From Rhodococcus sp. IEGM 1409 (GTDB taxonomy: Bacteria > Actinomycetota > Actinomycetes > Mycobacteriales > Mycobacteriaceae): DNA of 64,000 bases. The notes beneath the pieces are model-generated. The model did no database searches. It saw nothing but the letters and a program-made list of their open reading frames with translations, and was not told the DNA's origin. Made by a program: the position numbers and the translations under genes. Location of the stretch: positions 1,116,001 to 1,180,000 of the forward strand of contig NZ_JASHKN010000001.1 in the NCBI RefSeq assembly GCF_030056735.1. The letters run 5' to 3'. This document shows, in pieces, positions 8,281 through 18,503 of the stretch. Positions within the stretch are counted from its first letter, which is position 1; each line of letters starts with the position of its first letter.

Positions 8281-9350
8281 CCGCGCCCGGAGCGCTGAGG
8301 CCTCGCCCTCGACCCGAAATCGAAGCACTTCCTCGATACTCCAAAGCAGCCGGCCTCGAGCAGGTTCGGTGGCGCGCGTCGAGCAACGAGTCGACGGTTG
8401 CACCCTCGGCGGCGATTCTCGACGCCGTCAATCTCGCGGCCTCACACTCACACTTGTATCCGTCGTTGTTCGGCGACACGCTGATCGCCCGATTGAGCGA
8501 TCGTCTGGGCGTCGGCGACGACCAGCTATTGGTCGGCGCCGGGTCGTTGGCACTCCTCCAGCAGGTGTTGACTGCCTACACGGGTCCGGGCACCGAGGTC
8601 GTCTACCCGTGGCGCAGTTACGAGGCGTACCCGATACTGATCGGAATCGCCGGGGCGAGCGGTGTCCCCGTCGCACTCGATTCCGAACATCGGCATGATC
8701 TGAGCGCAATGGCGGCGGCCGTGACCCCGCAGACCCGCGCGGTACTCGTCTGTAACCCCAATAATCCGACCGGTAGCGAGTTCTCGACCGCCGAGTTCAT
8801 TTCGTTCGCCCGCGCGATCCCTGGTGACGTTCTCATCCTCCTGGACGAGGCTTACCGGGAGTTCGCGACCAGCGACGTCGACGGTGTCGACCTGCTGCGA
8901 ACCTTTCCCAACATCGTCGTCTTCCGAACCTTCTCCAAGGCTTACGGATTAGCCGGACTTCGTGCCGGCTATGCCATCACCAACTCCGCGATCGCGACGG
9001 ATCTTCGTAGCGCGGCACCGCCCTTCGGACTCAGCACAGCTGCCGAGGCCGCGGCCTGCGCAGCCCTGACCGATCCGGCGCACACCGATTCGATAGTCGA
9101 AACGGTGACTCAGGGTCGCGCTCACCTACGTGAGCAATTGGCTCTGCGCGGCGTCGAGTCGGTCCCCAGCGGCGCCAACTTCGTATGGATTCCTCTCGGC
9201 GAGAGCGCTTCTGCGTTCGAAGCTGCCTGCGTCGCGCAAGGTGTCTCGGTCCGGATGTTCCCTGGCGAGGGAGTACGGGTCACGGTCGGCGAGCGGGCCG
9301 CAGAAGGCGCCGTGATCGCCGCGGTGGATGCACTCGCACACAACCTTTGA
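8277..9350 (+). CDS. HisC-like class I/II aminotransferase in the hut operon
   Basis: PLP-dependent aminotransferase of the histidinol-phosphate/aromatic family, 357 residues. Seen are CNPNNPTG (159-166), LLDEAYREF with Asp190 (pyridine-nitrogen contact) and RTFSKAYGLAGLRAG with Lys221 as the PLP Schiff-base lysine. The start is the ATG inside hutH's stop (ATGA, 8277-8280), so the two are coupled. An open frame continues upstream inside hutH, but only this start makes sense. Its position suggests transamination between histidine and imidazolepyruvate, which is an inference. It could instead be a general aromatic aminotransferase, and an ordinary biosynthetic hisC role is unlikely here. Confidence 0.85.
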   Translation: MTAPGALRPRPRPEIEALPRYSKAAGLEQVRWRASSNESTVAPSAAILDAVNLAASHSHLYPSLFGDTLIARLSDRLGVGDDQLLVGAGSLALLQQVLTAYTGPGTEVVYPWRSYEAYPILIGIAGASGVPVALDSEHRHDLSAMAAAVTPQTRAVLVCNPNNPTGSEFSTAEFISFARAIPGDVLILLDEAYREFATSDVDGVDLLRTFPNIVVFRTFSKAYGLAGLRAGYAITNSAIATDLRSAAPPFGLSTAAEAAACAALTDPAHTDSIVETVTQGRAHLREQLALRGVESVPSGANFVWIPLGESASAFEAACVAQGVSVRMFPGEGVRVTVGERAAEGAVIAAVDALAHNL

Positions 9351-9366
9351 CCGACTGGAGAAAAGA

Positions 9367-10731
9367 ATGTCCGTCCACGAACTCGCTCGGTCGATCGGTT
9401 CGAGTCGCCTGATCACCGACCCGTCGGTAATGGACTCGTACCGTCGCGACGAGGCCCATCTTGCCGAACCCGGCCATCCTGCGGCCGTCATGCTCGCCGA
9501 CACTGCGGCCGACATCTCCGAGGCTCTGAAATGGGCTACTGCTCACCGGGTCCCGGTGGTAACCCGCGGCGCGGGAACCGGTTTGGCGGGCGGCTCGACA
9601 GCCGTCGAGGGCTGCCTGGTCATCTCGACCACTCGGATGCGCTCGATTCTCGAGGTCAATCCGGACGATCAGCTCGCGGTCGTGGAAGCCGGGGTGATCA
9701 ACGCCGACATCAGTCGAGCGGCAGACGAGTACGGGCTGATGTACGCCCCCGATCCGAGCAGTTTCGAGATCTCCACGATCGGTGGAAACATCGCCACCAA
9801 CGCCGGCGGACTTCGATGCGTGAAGTACGGCGTCACCCGCGATTCGGTCTTGGGTCTCGAGGTTGTGCTAGCCGACGGTCGGATCGTACGGACGGGTCGA
9901 AGGACCGTCAAAGGTGTTGCGGGATACGACTTGACCAGCCTTCTCGTCGGTTCGGAAGGGACACTCGGAGTCGTCACGAGCGCCACCCTCAAGTTGCAGC
10001 CCAAGCCGAAGAGAGCACCGGTCACCGTCGTCGGTAGTTTCGATTCTCTCCGCTCCGCGGCGGACGCAGTTGCCGCTGTCGTTCGTGACGGGATCGGACC
10101 GAGCCTGCTGGAGCTGATCGATCGAGCGACTCTGCGCGCAGTCGACGATTGGAAACGAATCGGATTGGAAGACAACACTGCCGCGATGCTGATCGCACAG
10201 GCCGACGGGGTCGACGCCGACGCAGCAGCAGCGGCGATGCAGAAACACTTCGAGCATTCCGGCGCCGATTTTGTCGCCGTCTCACAGGACGCAGCGGAAG
10301 CCGCGCAGTTACTCGAGATCCGCCGGCTCGCCTACCCCGCTTCCGAACGACTCGGGCAATGCCTCGTGGAAGACGTCGGAGTTCCGCGGTCGAAACTGCC
10401 CGACATGCTCGAAAGTATCGACCGGGCGGCTGCCGAGCACTCGGTGAAGATCATGACCGTCGCGCACGCCGGTGACGGCAACGTCCATCCGACGTTCGTG
10501 TTCGACCGCACTGCCGACGGATCGGTTCCCGACGCCGTGTGGACCGCCGCAGACGAGGTCTTCCGGCGTGCTCTCGAGCTCGGCGGAACCCTGACGGGCG
10601 AGCACGGCGTCGGCGTTCTGAAGCGCCGCTGGCTCTCTCTCGAGCTCGGCGAGGACAGCATGCAACTGCACCGAGCGATCAAGGCCGCGTTCGATCCGCT
10701 CGGAATCCTCAACCCGGGTAAGGGTTTCTGA
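9367..10731 (+). CDS. GlcD/D-2-hydroxyacid dehydrogenase-type FAD-linked oxidase
   Basis: FAD enzyme of the D-lactate/glycolate oxidase family, 454 residues. The N-terminal PCMH-type FAD domain shows RGAGTGLAGGSTAVEG, TIGGNIATNAGG and GYDLTSLLVGSEGTLG. The C-terminal substrate domain has HAGDGNVHP and the GEHGVG signature near the end. The start at ATG 9367 is chosen over an in-frame ATG at 9328 because CTGGAG lies 8-12 bp before it and 9328 is inside the aminotransferase. In this operon a plausible substrate is imidazolelactate, the reduced form of imidazolepyruvate; that is inferred. Ordinary D-lactate or glycolate oxidation is the alternative. Confidence 0.85.
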   Translation: MSVHELARSIGSSRLITDPSVMDSYRRDEAHLAEPGHPAAVMLADTAADISEALKWATAHRVPVVTRGAGTGLAGGSTAVEGCLVISTTRMRSILEVNPDDQLAVVEAGVINADISRAADEYGLMYAPDPSSFEISTIGGNIATNAGGLRCVKYGVTRDSVLGLEVVLADGRIVRTGRRTVKGVAGYDLTSLLVGSEGTLGVVTSATLKLQPKPKRAPVTVVGSFDSLRSAADAVAAVVRDGIGPSLLELIDRATLRAVDDWKRIGLEDNTAAMLIAQADGVDADAAAAAMQKHFEHSGADFVAVSQDAAEAAQLLEIRRLAYPASERLGQCLVEDVGVPRSKLPDMLESIDRAAAEHSVKIMTVAHAGDGNVHPTFVFDRTADGSVPDAVWTAADEVFRRALELGGTLTGEHGVGVLKRRWLSLELGEDSMQLHRAIKAAFDPLGILNPGKGF

Positions 10732-10784
10732 TTCCCGAGTGGTGTTACACAGCATTTACGTGAAAACGGGTTCCGGGTATTGAC

Positions 10785-10800
10785 GCCTGTATATACAGGC
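10785..10800. promoter_or_regulatory. 16-bp perfect palindrome upstream of the hut permease
   Basis: GCCTGTATATACAGGC is fully self-complementary. It lies in the 202-bp gap between the FAD oxidase and the NCS1 permease, about 134 bp before the permease ATG. It differs from the IclR boxes and resembles TGTATATACA-type operators of GntR/HutC regulators. TATACAGGC also occurs inside the spacer region of the 2519 repeat. This suggests a second promoter and a second control input within the operon. Confidence 0.6.
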
Positions 10801-10933
10801 ATATACATTTATCCGCAGTGACAGTGACCCAGCGCACAGAGCGCCGAGCAACAGGCACAAAGCACGAAGAAGGTGGGCAATACCCCGACGTCGATTCCGT
10901 CGCTCGACGGGCTCGCAGCAGAAAGACAGGCCT

Positions 10934-12370
10934 ATGACTCACGATGGACCGGCCGAGGTCATCCTCGCTCCGGAACGACGCACTATCGACGTCGTCCCGG
11001 ATGCAGAACGACACGGCACCCCGCGCAGCCAGTTCACTCTCTGGTTCGGCGCCAACATGCAGATCACTGCAATCGTCGACGGTGCCCTCGCCGTCGTATT
11101 CGGCGCCGACGCCATTTGGGCGATCGTCGGACTTCTCATCGGCAACATCTTCGGTGGCGCTGTCATGGCGCTGCACTCCGCACAGGGCCCGCGCATGGGC
11201 CTCCCCCAGATGATCTCGAGTCGAGCCCAGTTCGGGGTCAAGGGAGCCGTCGTCCCGCTTGTTCTCGTCATCCTGATGTACCTCGGCTTCGCGGCCACGG
11301 GCACCGTGTTGGCCGGACAGGCCGTCAACAAGATCCTGCACATCGACAGCCCCACCGTCGGCATCGTCGTCTTCGGTCTCCTCACCGCATTCGTCGCGGT
11401 CACCGGCTACAAGCTGATCCACATCGTCGGCAAGATCGCGACCGTCGTCGGTATCGTCGGATTCTCCTACCTGGCCGTTCGACTGTTCCTCGAGTACGAC
11501 GTCGCCTCGTTCGTCGGCATCAAGGGCTTCGACATCGTCACCTTCCTGCTCGCGATCTCGTTGGGTGCCGGTTGGCAGCTCACCTTCGGCCCGTACGTCG
11601 CCGACTACTCGCGTTACCTGCCGCGCAGCACCTCCGAGCGCACCACCTTCTGGTCGACGTTCCTCGGCAGCGTCATCGGATCGCAGTGGTCCATGACCTT
11701 CGGCGCCCTCGTTGCGGCCTGCGCCGGCGATGCGTTCCTGGGCAACCAGGTCGGCTTCATGGGAGATCTGGCCGGGCCCGCTGCCATCGCCTTCCTGATC
11801 TACTTCGTCATCCTGGTCGGCAAGCTGACGGTCAACGTGCTCAACGCGTACGGCGGATTCATGTCGATCCTGACCACCGTCACAGCCTTCAACGGCCAGT
11901 CGCGAATCTCGAGCACCGCCCGTACCCTCTACATTCTCGGTTTCACCGCCGTCTCGGTGTTGATCGCGATCGCCGCCAGCGCCGACTTCCTGGACAACTT
12001 CAAGAACTTCGTCCTGGTGTTGCTGATGGTGTTCACGCCGTGGAGTGCGATCAATCTGATCGACTACTACCTGATCTCCAAGGAGCGCATCGACATTCCG
12101 GCGCTCTACGACGTCAACGGTCGATACGGAGCATGGAACTTCACCGCATTGGCTTGCTACGCCGCCGGCGTTCTCGCCCAGATCCCGTTCCTCGCCCAGA
12201 AGATGTACACCGGCCCCGTCACGGACATGCTCGGCGGCGCCGACATCTCCTGGATCGTCGGCATCGTGTTCACCGGCCTGATCTATTACCCGCTCGCCAA
12301 ACGCACCAGCAATCCACCTTCGTCGATGATCTACCCCGATCACACCGCGATGACCGACTCTCGCGTCTGA
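10934..12370 (+). CDS. NCS1 family permease (cytosine/purine/allantoin type), probable hut substrate transporter
   Basis: Integral membrane protein of 478 residues with about 12 hydrophobic segments. The family pattern is seen in [11 protein letters not shown] near the N-terminus, a [17 protein letters not shown] loop and a [13 protein letters not shown] segment, as in nucleobase:cation symporters. It stands between hutH and hutU, so it most likely imports histidine, urocanate or a related imidazole; NCS1-type transporters occur in hut loci of other bacteria. The alternative is a true nucleobase permease. The gene is preceded by its own palindrome-bearing 202-bp gap, so it may start a second transcript with hutU-hutI-hutG. 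Confidence 0.85.
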   Translation: MTHDGPAEVILAPERRTIDVVPDAERHGTPRSQFTLWFGANMQITAIVDGALAVVFGADAIWAIVGLLIGNIFGGAVMALHSAQGPRMGLPQMISSRAQFGVKGAVVPLVLVILMYLGFAATGTVLAGQAVNKILHIDSPTVGIVVFGLLTAFVAVTGYKLIHIVGKIATVVGIVGFSYLAVRLFLEYDVASFVGIKGFDIVTFLLAISLGAGWQLTFGPYVADYSRYLPRSTSERTTFWSTFLGSVIGSQWSMTFGALVAACAGDAFLGNQVGFMGDLAGPAAIAFLIYFVILVGKLTVNVLNAYGGFMSILTTVTAFNGQSRISSTARTLYILGFTAVSVLIAIAASADFLDNFKNFVLVLLMVFTPWSAINLIDYYLISKERIDIPALYDVNGRYGAWNFTALACYAAGVLAQIPFLAQKMYTGPVTDMLGGADISWIVGIVFTGLIYYPLAKRTSNPPSSMIYPDHTAMTDSRV

Positions 12371-12413
12371 TCCCCCAACATCTTTCGAACTTCAGTTAAG
12401 CAAGGAGAACACC

Positions 12414-14087
<1,674 letters not shown>

Positions 14088-14124
14088 ACCAGCTCCACCA
14101 CCTCACCCTGAGTTAGGAATTACA

Positions 14125-15315
14125 TTGACCACGAATGGTTCTCGAACCACAGTTCTGACCAACATCGGAACCCTCGTCACCAATGACCCGACTCTGGGTG
14201 AGGGCAAGCTCGGCGTACGACACGACGCGGCAATCGTCTTCGACGACGGCGTTGTTGCTTGGGTCGGCGATTCCGCCGACGCCCCGGCTGCCGATATCGG
14301 TCAGGATATCGGCGGCCGGGCACTCCTGCCCGGATTCGTGGAGAGCCACTCGCACCTGGTGTTCGGTGGCGAGAGGGCCGAGGAATTCGCAGCTCGGATG
14401 GCGGGCGAAAAGTACGCTGCGGGCGGCATTCGCAACACCATCGAGTCGACGCGCTCGGCCACCGACGAGCAATTGCAAGCCAATGTTCGACGCCTACTCG
14501 ACGAATCCCTGCGCTCGGGCAGCACAACCGTCGAATGCAAGACCGGGTACGGGCAGAACACCGAGAGCGAACTACGCAGCGCGCTGATCGCCGGGCAGTT
14601 CACCGACGAGGTCACACTGCTGGCGGCCCACGTTCCACCACCCGAATACGCTGGCCGCGCCGATGATTACGTCGCCATGGCGTGCGACGAGATGATCCCT
14701 GCCTGTGCGCCACACGCGAAGTGGATCGACGTCTTCTGCGAGCGCGGTGCGTTCAATCGCGAACAGGCACACGCAGTCCTGAGTGCAGGCGTCGCCGCCG
14801 GACTGATCCCCCGCGTCCACGGAAACCAACTCGGCGAAGGACCAGGAGTCCAGCTCGCCGTCGAGATGGGTGCCGCGTCCGTCGATCACGTCACGTACGT
14901 CACCGCCGAGGACATCGACGCCTTGGCTCAGAGTTCCACCGTCGCAACACTGTTGCCAGGTGCCGATTTCTCCACCCGCAACAAGTACCCCGACGCCCGC
15001 GCACTGCTGGATGCCGGCGTCACCGTAGCTCTGGGCGCCGACTGCAATCCGGGCACCTGCTACACAACCAGCCTCCCGTTCTGCATCGCAATTGCGGTGC
15101 GAGACATGCACATGACACCCGCCGAAGCAGTCTGGGCAGCCACCGCGGGAGGCGCCCGGGCGCTGCAGCGCACCGACGTCGGAACGCTCTCTCCCGGAAC
15201 TCGCGCCGACGCCATCGCGCTCGACGCACCGTCGTACCTCCACCTCGCCTACCGTCCGGGCGTGCCGCTGGTGCGCGAGGTCTGGAAAAACGGCGCACTC
15301 GCCACCAGCTACTGA
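14125..15315 (+). CDS. hutI: Imidazolonepropionase
   Basis: Metal-dependent amidohydrolase that opens imidazolonepropionate to N-formimino-L-glutamate. The protein has 396 residues. The metal-binding HxH motif is His75-Ser-His77 in [28 protein letters not shown] and [15 protein letters not shown] supply the later ligands typical of HutI. The start is read as TTG at 14125 with TTAGGAA about 6 bp upstream, since no ATG or GTG fits the conserved N-terminus; a rare start may lower its translation relative to hutU. It is followed after 23 bp by hutG. Confidence 0.96.
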   Translation: MTTNGSRTTVLTNIGTLVTNDPTLGEGKLGVRHDAAIVFDDGVVAWVGDSADAPAADIGQDIGGRALLPGFVESHSHLVFGGERAEEFAARMAGEKYAAGGIRNTIESTRSATDEQLQANVRRLLDESLRSGSTTVECKTGYGQNTESELRSALIAGQFTDEVTLLAAHVPPPEYAGRADDYVAMACDEMIPACAPHAKWIDVFCERGAFNREQAHAVLSAGVAAGLIPRVHGNQLGEGPGVQLAVEMGAASVDHVTYVTAEDIDALAQSSTVATLLPGADFSTRNKYPDARALLDAGVTVALGADCNPGTCYTTSLPFCIAIAVRDMHMTPAEAVWAATAGGARALQRTDVGTLSPGTRADAIALDAPSYLHLAYRPGVPLVREVWKNGALATSY

Positions 15316-15338
15316 AATACACTCACCGGGAGGCCGTC

Positions 15339-16307
15339 GTGGCACATCAGATCGCAGTCGACATCGAACCCACGCCGTGGACGGGGCGCTCCGACGGCAC
15401 CACTGCCGAGCATCTGCGTTGGCACCATGCCGTGCAACCGTATTCGGCAGACCAGGCGCCCGGCGACTGCGTCCTGATCGGTTTCTCCAGCGACGAAGGC
15501 GTCCGGCGCAACAAGGGACGGCGTGGTGCTGCAGACGGCCCGGACGCGTTGCGAGCGGGGTTGGCCTCCATGGCGCTGGCCGAACCGCTGCAGATTCAGG
15601 ATGCGGGCACCGTTGCCGTGTCGGGTGAAGAGCTCGAGGCCGGTCAAGCCGCGCTCGGGAACGCCGTCAGCGCTGCGCTCGATTCGGGACACTTTCCCGT
15701 GGTCCTCGGGGGCGGACACGAAATCGCCTACGGCACGTACCTCGGCGTCGCAGGATCCGAGATGCGGACCGCCGACGCCAAACTCGGAATTCTCAATCTG
15801 GACGCGCACTTCGACCTGCGGGGCGACCCGATACCCAGCTCCGGCACACCCTTTCGTCAGATCGCCGAGGACGAAGTCGCGGCGGGCACGTCGCATCAGT
15901 ACAGCGTGATCGGAATCAGCCAGCCGAGCAACACCACTGCCCTGTTCGACACTGCTCACCGCCTTGGCGTTCGCTATTTGCTCGACGAAGAATGCGGAGC
16001 GATCGGTCGGGAGGTCGTGGATCAGTTCCTCGCAGACTTCCTCGCAGATGTCGATCTGGTCTACCTGACCATCGACCTCGACGTCCTGCCTGCAGCTGTG
16101 GCGCCGGGCGTCAGCGCACCCGCGGCCTACGGCGTCAGCCTCGAAACCATCCAATACGTATGTGATCGACTCACGTCCAGTGGCAAGCTCGCGGTTCTCG
16201 ATGTTGCCGAACTGAACCCGAGCCTCGACATCGACAATCGCACTGCCCGAACCGCTGCTCGTCTGATCCACCGGATAGTGACGAAGCACGTGCCGATTCA
16301 GCGCTAG
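15339..16307 (+). CDS. hutG: Formimidoylglutamase (arginase family)
   Basis: Mn-dependent hydrolysis of N-formimino-L-glutamate to glutamate and formamide. The 322-residue protein has the arginase-fold ligands: His127 in LGGGHEIAYG, Asp155/His157/Asp159 in LNLDAHFDLRG, and the TIDLDVLPAAVAPGVSAP motif. The GTG start at 15339 has CGGGAGG 5 bp upstream; a longer open frame reaching back to 14682 overlaps hutI and is not real. This route gives formamide, so no HutF or HutE-type step is needed. Its stop overlaps the stop of a reverse-strand tetR remnant (16304). Confidence 0.95.
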   Translation: MAHQIAVDIEPTPWTGRSDGTTAEHLRWHHAVQPYSADQAPGDCVLIGFSSDEGVRRNKGRRGAADGPDALRAGLASMALAEPLQIQDAGTVAVSGEELEAGQAALGNAVSAALDSGHFPVVLGGGHEIAYGTYLGVAGSEMRTADAKLGILNLDAHFDLRGDPIPSSGTPFRQIAEDEVAAGTSHQYSVIGISQPSNTTALFDTAHRLGVRYLLDEECGAIGREVVDQFLADFLADVDLVYLTIDLDVLPAAVAPGVSAPAAYGVSLETIQYVCDRLTSSGKLAVLDVAELNPSLDIDNRTARTAARLIHRIVTKHVPIQR

Positions 16308-16510
16308 TCTCGGCGTGCCTCCAGCGCATCGAGGATGGGCTCTAGACCGTAGACGAACTCACTCGTGTGGTCGTAAGCCGGACTCAGACCGTGATCGACG
16401 ATCATCTCGTGAAGGAAGGGCAACTCTTCAGACGGAAAGTGCTCGAGGATGTCACTCGCAACCTCATCGACATCTCCGGGTGCGCGGATGTCACAGAAAC
16501 TCGAGCCTGA
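16304..16510 (-). pseudogene. C-terminal remnant of a TetR family regulator
   Basis: The reverse strand carries about 65 codons before a TAG at 16304-16306. They end in YDHTSEFVYGLEPILDALEA, which closely resembles the C-terminus of many actinobacterial TetR/AcrR regulators. Reading upstream, the frame hits a stop near 16515, and no helix-turn-helix or start is present. The TauD-type dioxygenase begins its 3' end only about 25 bp away, so a deletion or insertion joining the two probably removed the 5' part of the regulator. The boundary is approximate. Confidence 0.65.
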
Positions 16511-16536
16511 CGATAAAGAAACTCACCAGAGTCGAC

Positions 16537-17484
16537 TCACACGACCCCTACGGGCTTGTCGCCGACTATCGAGATTCGGTCCATCACGCGTCGCGCTGGG
16601 AAATAGTCACTGGCGGCATAGTGCTGGCACGTCCGATTGTCCCAGAAGGCAACCGTATTCGGCGCCCACTTCAAACGGACCTGAAATTCCGGACGGTTGA
16701 CGTGGCGATACAACATCGTGAGGAGTTCGTTCGACTCCCCTTCTGACACACCGAGGATCCGTTGAGTGAATGTCATGTTGACGAACAACACCCGCCTGCC
16801 GCTTTCGGGAATGACCCGAACCACCGGATGTTGCACAGCGGGGAACTTCGGACGCAACATCTCGACCGCATCCGCCGGCATCGACCTACCAAAAGAATTG
16901 ATCCAATCATGTTCTGCAACAAGCGGGTCGATACGCTTCTTGATGCTTTCCGGAAGTAGATCGTAGGCAGCAGCGGTGTCAGCCCACAACGTGTCACCAC
17001 CCACCTCTGGCACCTCGACTGCACGAAGCACGGCGGCAAACGAAGGAAACTCGTGCCACGTCACGTCGTTGTGCCAGTTGTTCTCGACTCCGCCGACCAT
17101 CGCATTCTTCGCCAGTGTCGTGACATCGACGTCCGTCTGCCCGGGCTGCGTGTACGTGAAGAACGGATGCTGTTCGAGATCACCCCAACGCTCGGCAAAA
17201 GCTCGATGATCCGCTCGGTCGAGGTCCTGATCCCGAAAGAAGAGGACTTTCCATTCGAGGAGAGCTCGGCGGAGTTCCGCAATCACGGCATCAGACAGGC
17301 CCCCGCCGAGTCGAATACCGGAGATTTCCGCTCCGATCGTCGGCGCGACCGCCTTGACTGCGAAGTGTTCGTACGGTGCCGGAACTACCGACTCGGGATT
17401 CCGGCGAGCAACGAGTGGACCGTAGGCAGCAAGCGGATCGGTGGGGATCGGAAAGATTGTTGCCGCAGGAAAAAGGGTAGCCAT
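16537..17484 (-). CDS. TauD/TfdA family Fe(II)/2-oxoglutarate dioxygenase
   Basis: Hydroxylates its substrate with O2 and 2-oxoglutarate, often releasing sulfite or opening an ether. The 315 residues show the iron facial triad: His138-Asn-Asp140 in ENNWHNDVTWHEFPS and the distal His288 in NRTCQHYAASDYFP. The 2-oxoglutarate-binding arginine lies in the ARRVMDR segment that follows. The ATG at 17484 has GAGGAA upstream. The gene is divergent from a merR gene, and its downstream neighbour is a truncated tetR. Substrate unknown: taurine, alkylsulfonates, aryloxyacids or an amino acid are all possible. Confidence 0.88.
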   Translation of the reverse strand: MATLFPAATIFPIPTDPLAAYGPLVARRNPESVVPAPYEHFAVKAVAPTIGAEISGIRLGGGLSDAVIAELRRALLEWKVLFFRDQDLDRADHRAFAERWGDLEQHPFFTYTQPGQTDVDVTTLAKNAMVGGVENNWHNDVTWHEFPSFAAVLRAVEVPEVGGDTLWADTAAAYDLLPESIKKRIDPLVAEHDWINSFGRSMPADAVEMLRPKFPAVQHPVVRVIPESGRRVLFVNMTFTQRILGVSEGESNELLTMLYRHVNRPEFQVRLKWAPNTVAFWDNRTCQHYAASDYFPARRVMDRISIVGDKPVGVV

Positions 17485-17578
17485 CGGGGCACTTCCTCGA
17501 AATCGACGATGTCGTAACGGACAAAATTCAGATTAAGTTCATCTCCTTAAAGTGTCAACGGTCACGTTCTCCCGTGCG

Positions 17579-17607
17579 AACCTTGACCCTGACGCCGCGT
17601 CAAGGTT
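17579..17607. promoter_or_regulatory. MerR-type operator in the merR promoter
   Basis: AACCTTGAC (17579-17587) and GTCAAGGTT (17599-17607) form a perfect 9-bp inverted repeat around 11 bp. This is the layout of MerR-family operators, which lie in an over-long -35/-10 spacer; TTGAC on the left arm can serve as the -35. It lies 53 bp before the merR ATG at 17660 and about 95 bp from the divergent dioxygenase gene, so either or both could be controlled. Confidence 0.65.
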
Positions 17608-17659
17608 GGAGAATGGTCTCCACAGACGGAATCCGATTCGATCACGGGAGGGCAGGGCG

Positions 17660-18427
17660 ATGATGACCATCGGCGAGCTGGCCAAATTGGCCGGCACCAC
17701 CGTCAGATCCGTGCGCTACTACCACTCGAACGGCCTTCTCGAAGAACCACAACGCCAACCCAACGGCTACCGCATGTACCGGGCGGTGGACCTGGCACGA
17801 CTGAGCCGGATCCGTCGTCTACGCGATTTGGGGATCTCCGTCGCCAAGATCGCCGAACTCCTGGACGGCGACGCTCACGACACTCGGTCCGCGCTCGACG
17901 CCCTCGACAAGGAATTGGAGACGAAGGCCGAACAGATCGCTGTTCAACGTGCCCACATCGAGTCACTACGCCGCAACGCCGATCCAGAACTACCCGATGC
18001 ATTTTCGGAAGTGCTCGCACAGTACGTCGTGGCCGGTGCGCCGACAGCATGGATCGACAACGAGCGCGAACTTCTGATCCTCGCGCTCACGGTCTCCGGG
18101 GGCGATCCCGAGGTCTGCGATTCACTCCTGAGCGCACATCACCGAGCATTGGCCGAGCCGAACCGCGAGCGCGCCATCGAATTGATCACTCGCATGTACG
18201 CCCTCGCCGATGCCCCGGCGGACGCGGACACGATTGCGGCGCTTGCCATTCAGTTCTGCGACTTCACCGAGAGCGTGTTACCTGAACAGGCTGCACCGGA
18301 GAGTGCTTCACCCACAAGGTTGGTAGCGGTACTGCGCGAACACCAAGCGGATCGACGAACCGCGACCCAGGAAAGATTCGCGAAGGCAGTGGCGGCCGAG
18401 TTCGCCGCCCGCCAATCTCGACCCTGA
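17660..18427 (+). CDS. MerR family transcriptional regulator
   Basis: The 255-residue protein begins MMTIGELAKLAGTTVRSVRYY, the standard MerR winged-helix start, followed by RQPNGYRMY and RLRRLRDLGIS-like recognition segments. Residues about 75-110 (LDALDKELETKAEQIAVQRA) form the dimerisation coiled coil. The C-terminal 140 residues are helical and rich in Leu/Ala, with no cysteine cluster of a metal sensor, so an organic ligand is more likely. A start at 17552 is possible in frame, but ATG 17660 matches the family N-terminus and has GGAGGGCAGGG upstream. The dyad at 17579-17607 suggests autoregulation. Confidence 0.88.
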   Translation: MMTIGELAKLAGTTVRSVRYYHSNGLLEEPQRQPNGYRMYRAVDLARLSRIRRLRDLGISVAKIAELLDGDAHDTRSALDALDKELETKAEQIAVQRAHIESLRRNADPELPDAFSEVLAQYVVAGAPTAWIDNERELLILALTVSGGDPEVCDSLLSAHHRALAEPNRERAIELITRMYALADAPADADTIAALAIQFCDFTESVLPEQAAPESASPTRLVAVLREHQADRRTATQERFAKAVAAEFAARQSRP

Positions 18428-18441
18428 AACCCCTCATGAAC

Positions 18442-18460
18442 CCCCACATTCCAGGTGGGG
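18442..18460 (+). terminator. Small GC-rich hairpin after merR
   Basis: CCCCAC (18442-18447) pairs with GTGGGG (18455-18460) around a 7-nt loop, 14 bp after the merR stop. There is no T-tract, so it is at best a weak terminator separating merR from the lipoprotein gene. Confidence 0.3.
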
Positions 18461-18503
18461 TGATCAACGCTGCCCGAATCGGGCTCGACACAAGGACAAG
18501 ACA

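Noticed and set aside
10745-12343. A 532-codon open frame on the minus strand
   Set aside because: It is antisense to the NCS1 permease, its product is Asp/Glu/Gly-rich without any family motif, and the plus-strand reading has clear membrane helices.
14682-15338. In-frame upstream extension of hutG
   Set aside because: It overlaps hutI out of frame, is Arg-rich, and the arginase-family N-terminus and ribosome-binding site place the start at 15339.
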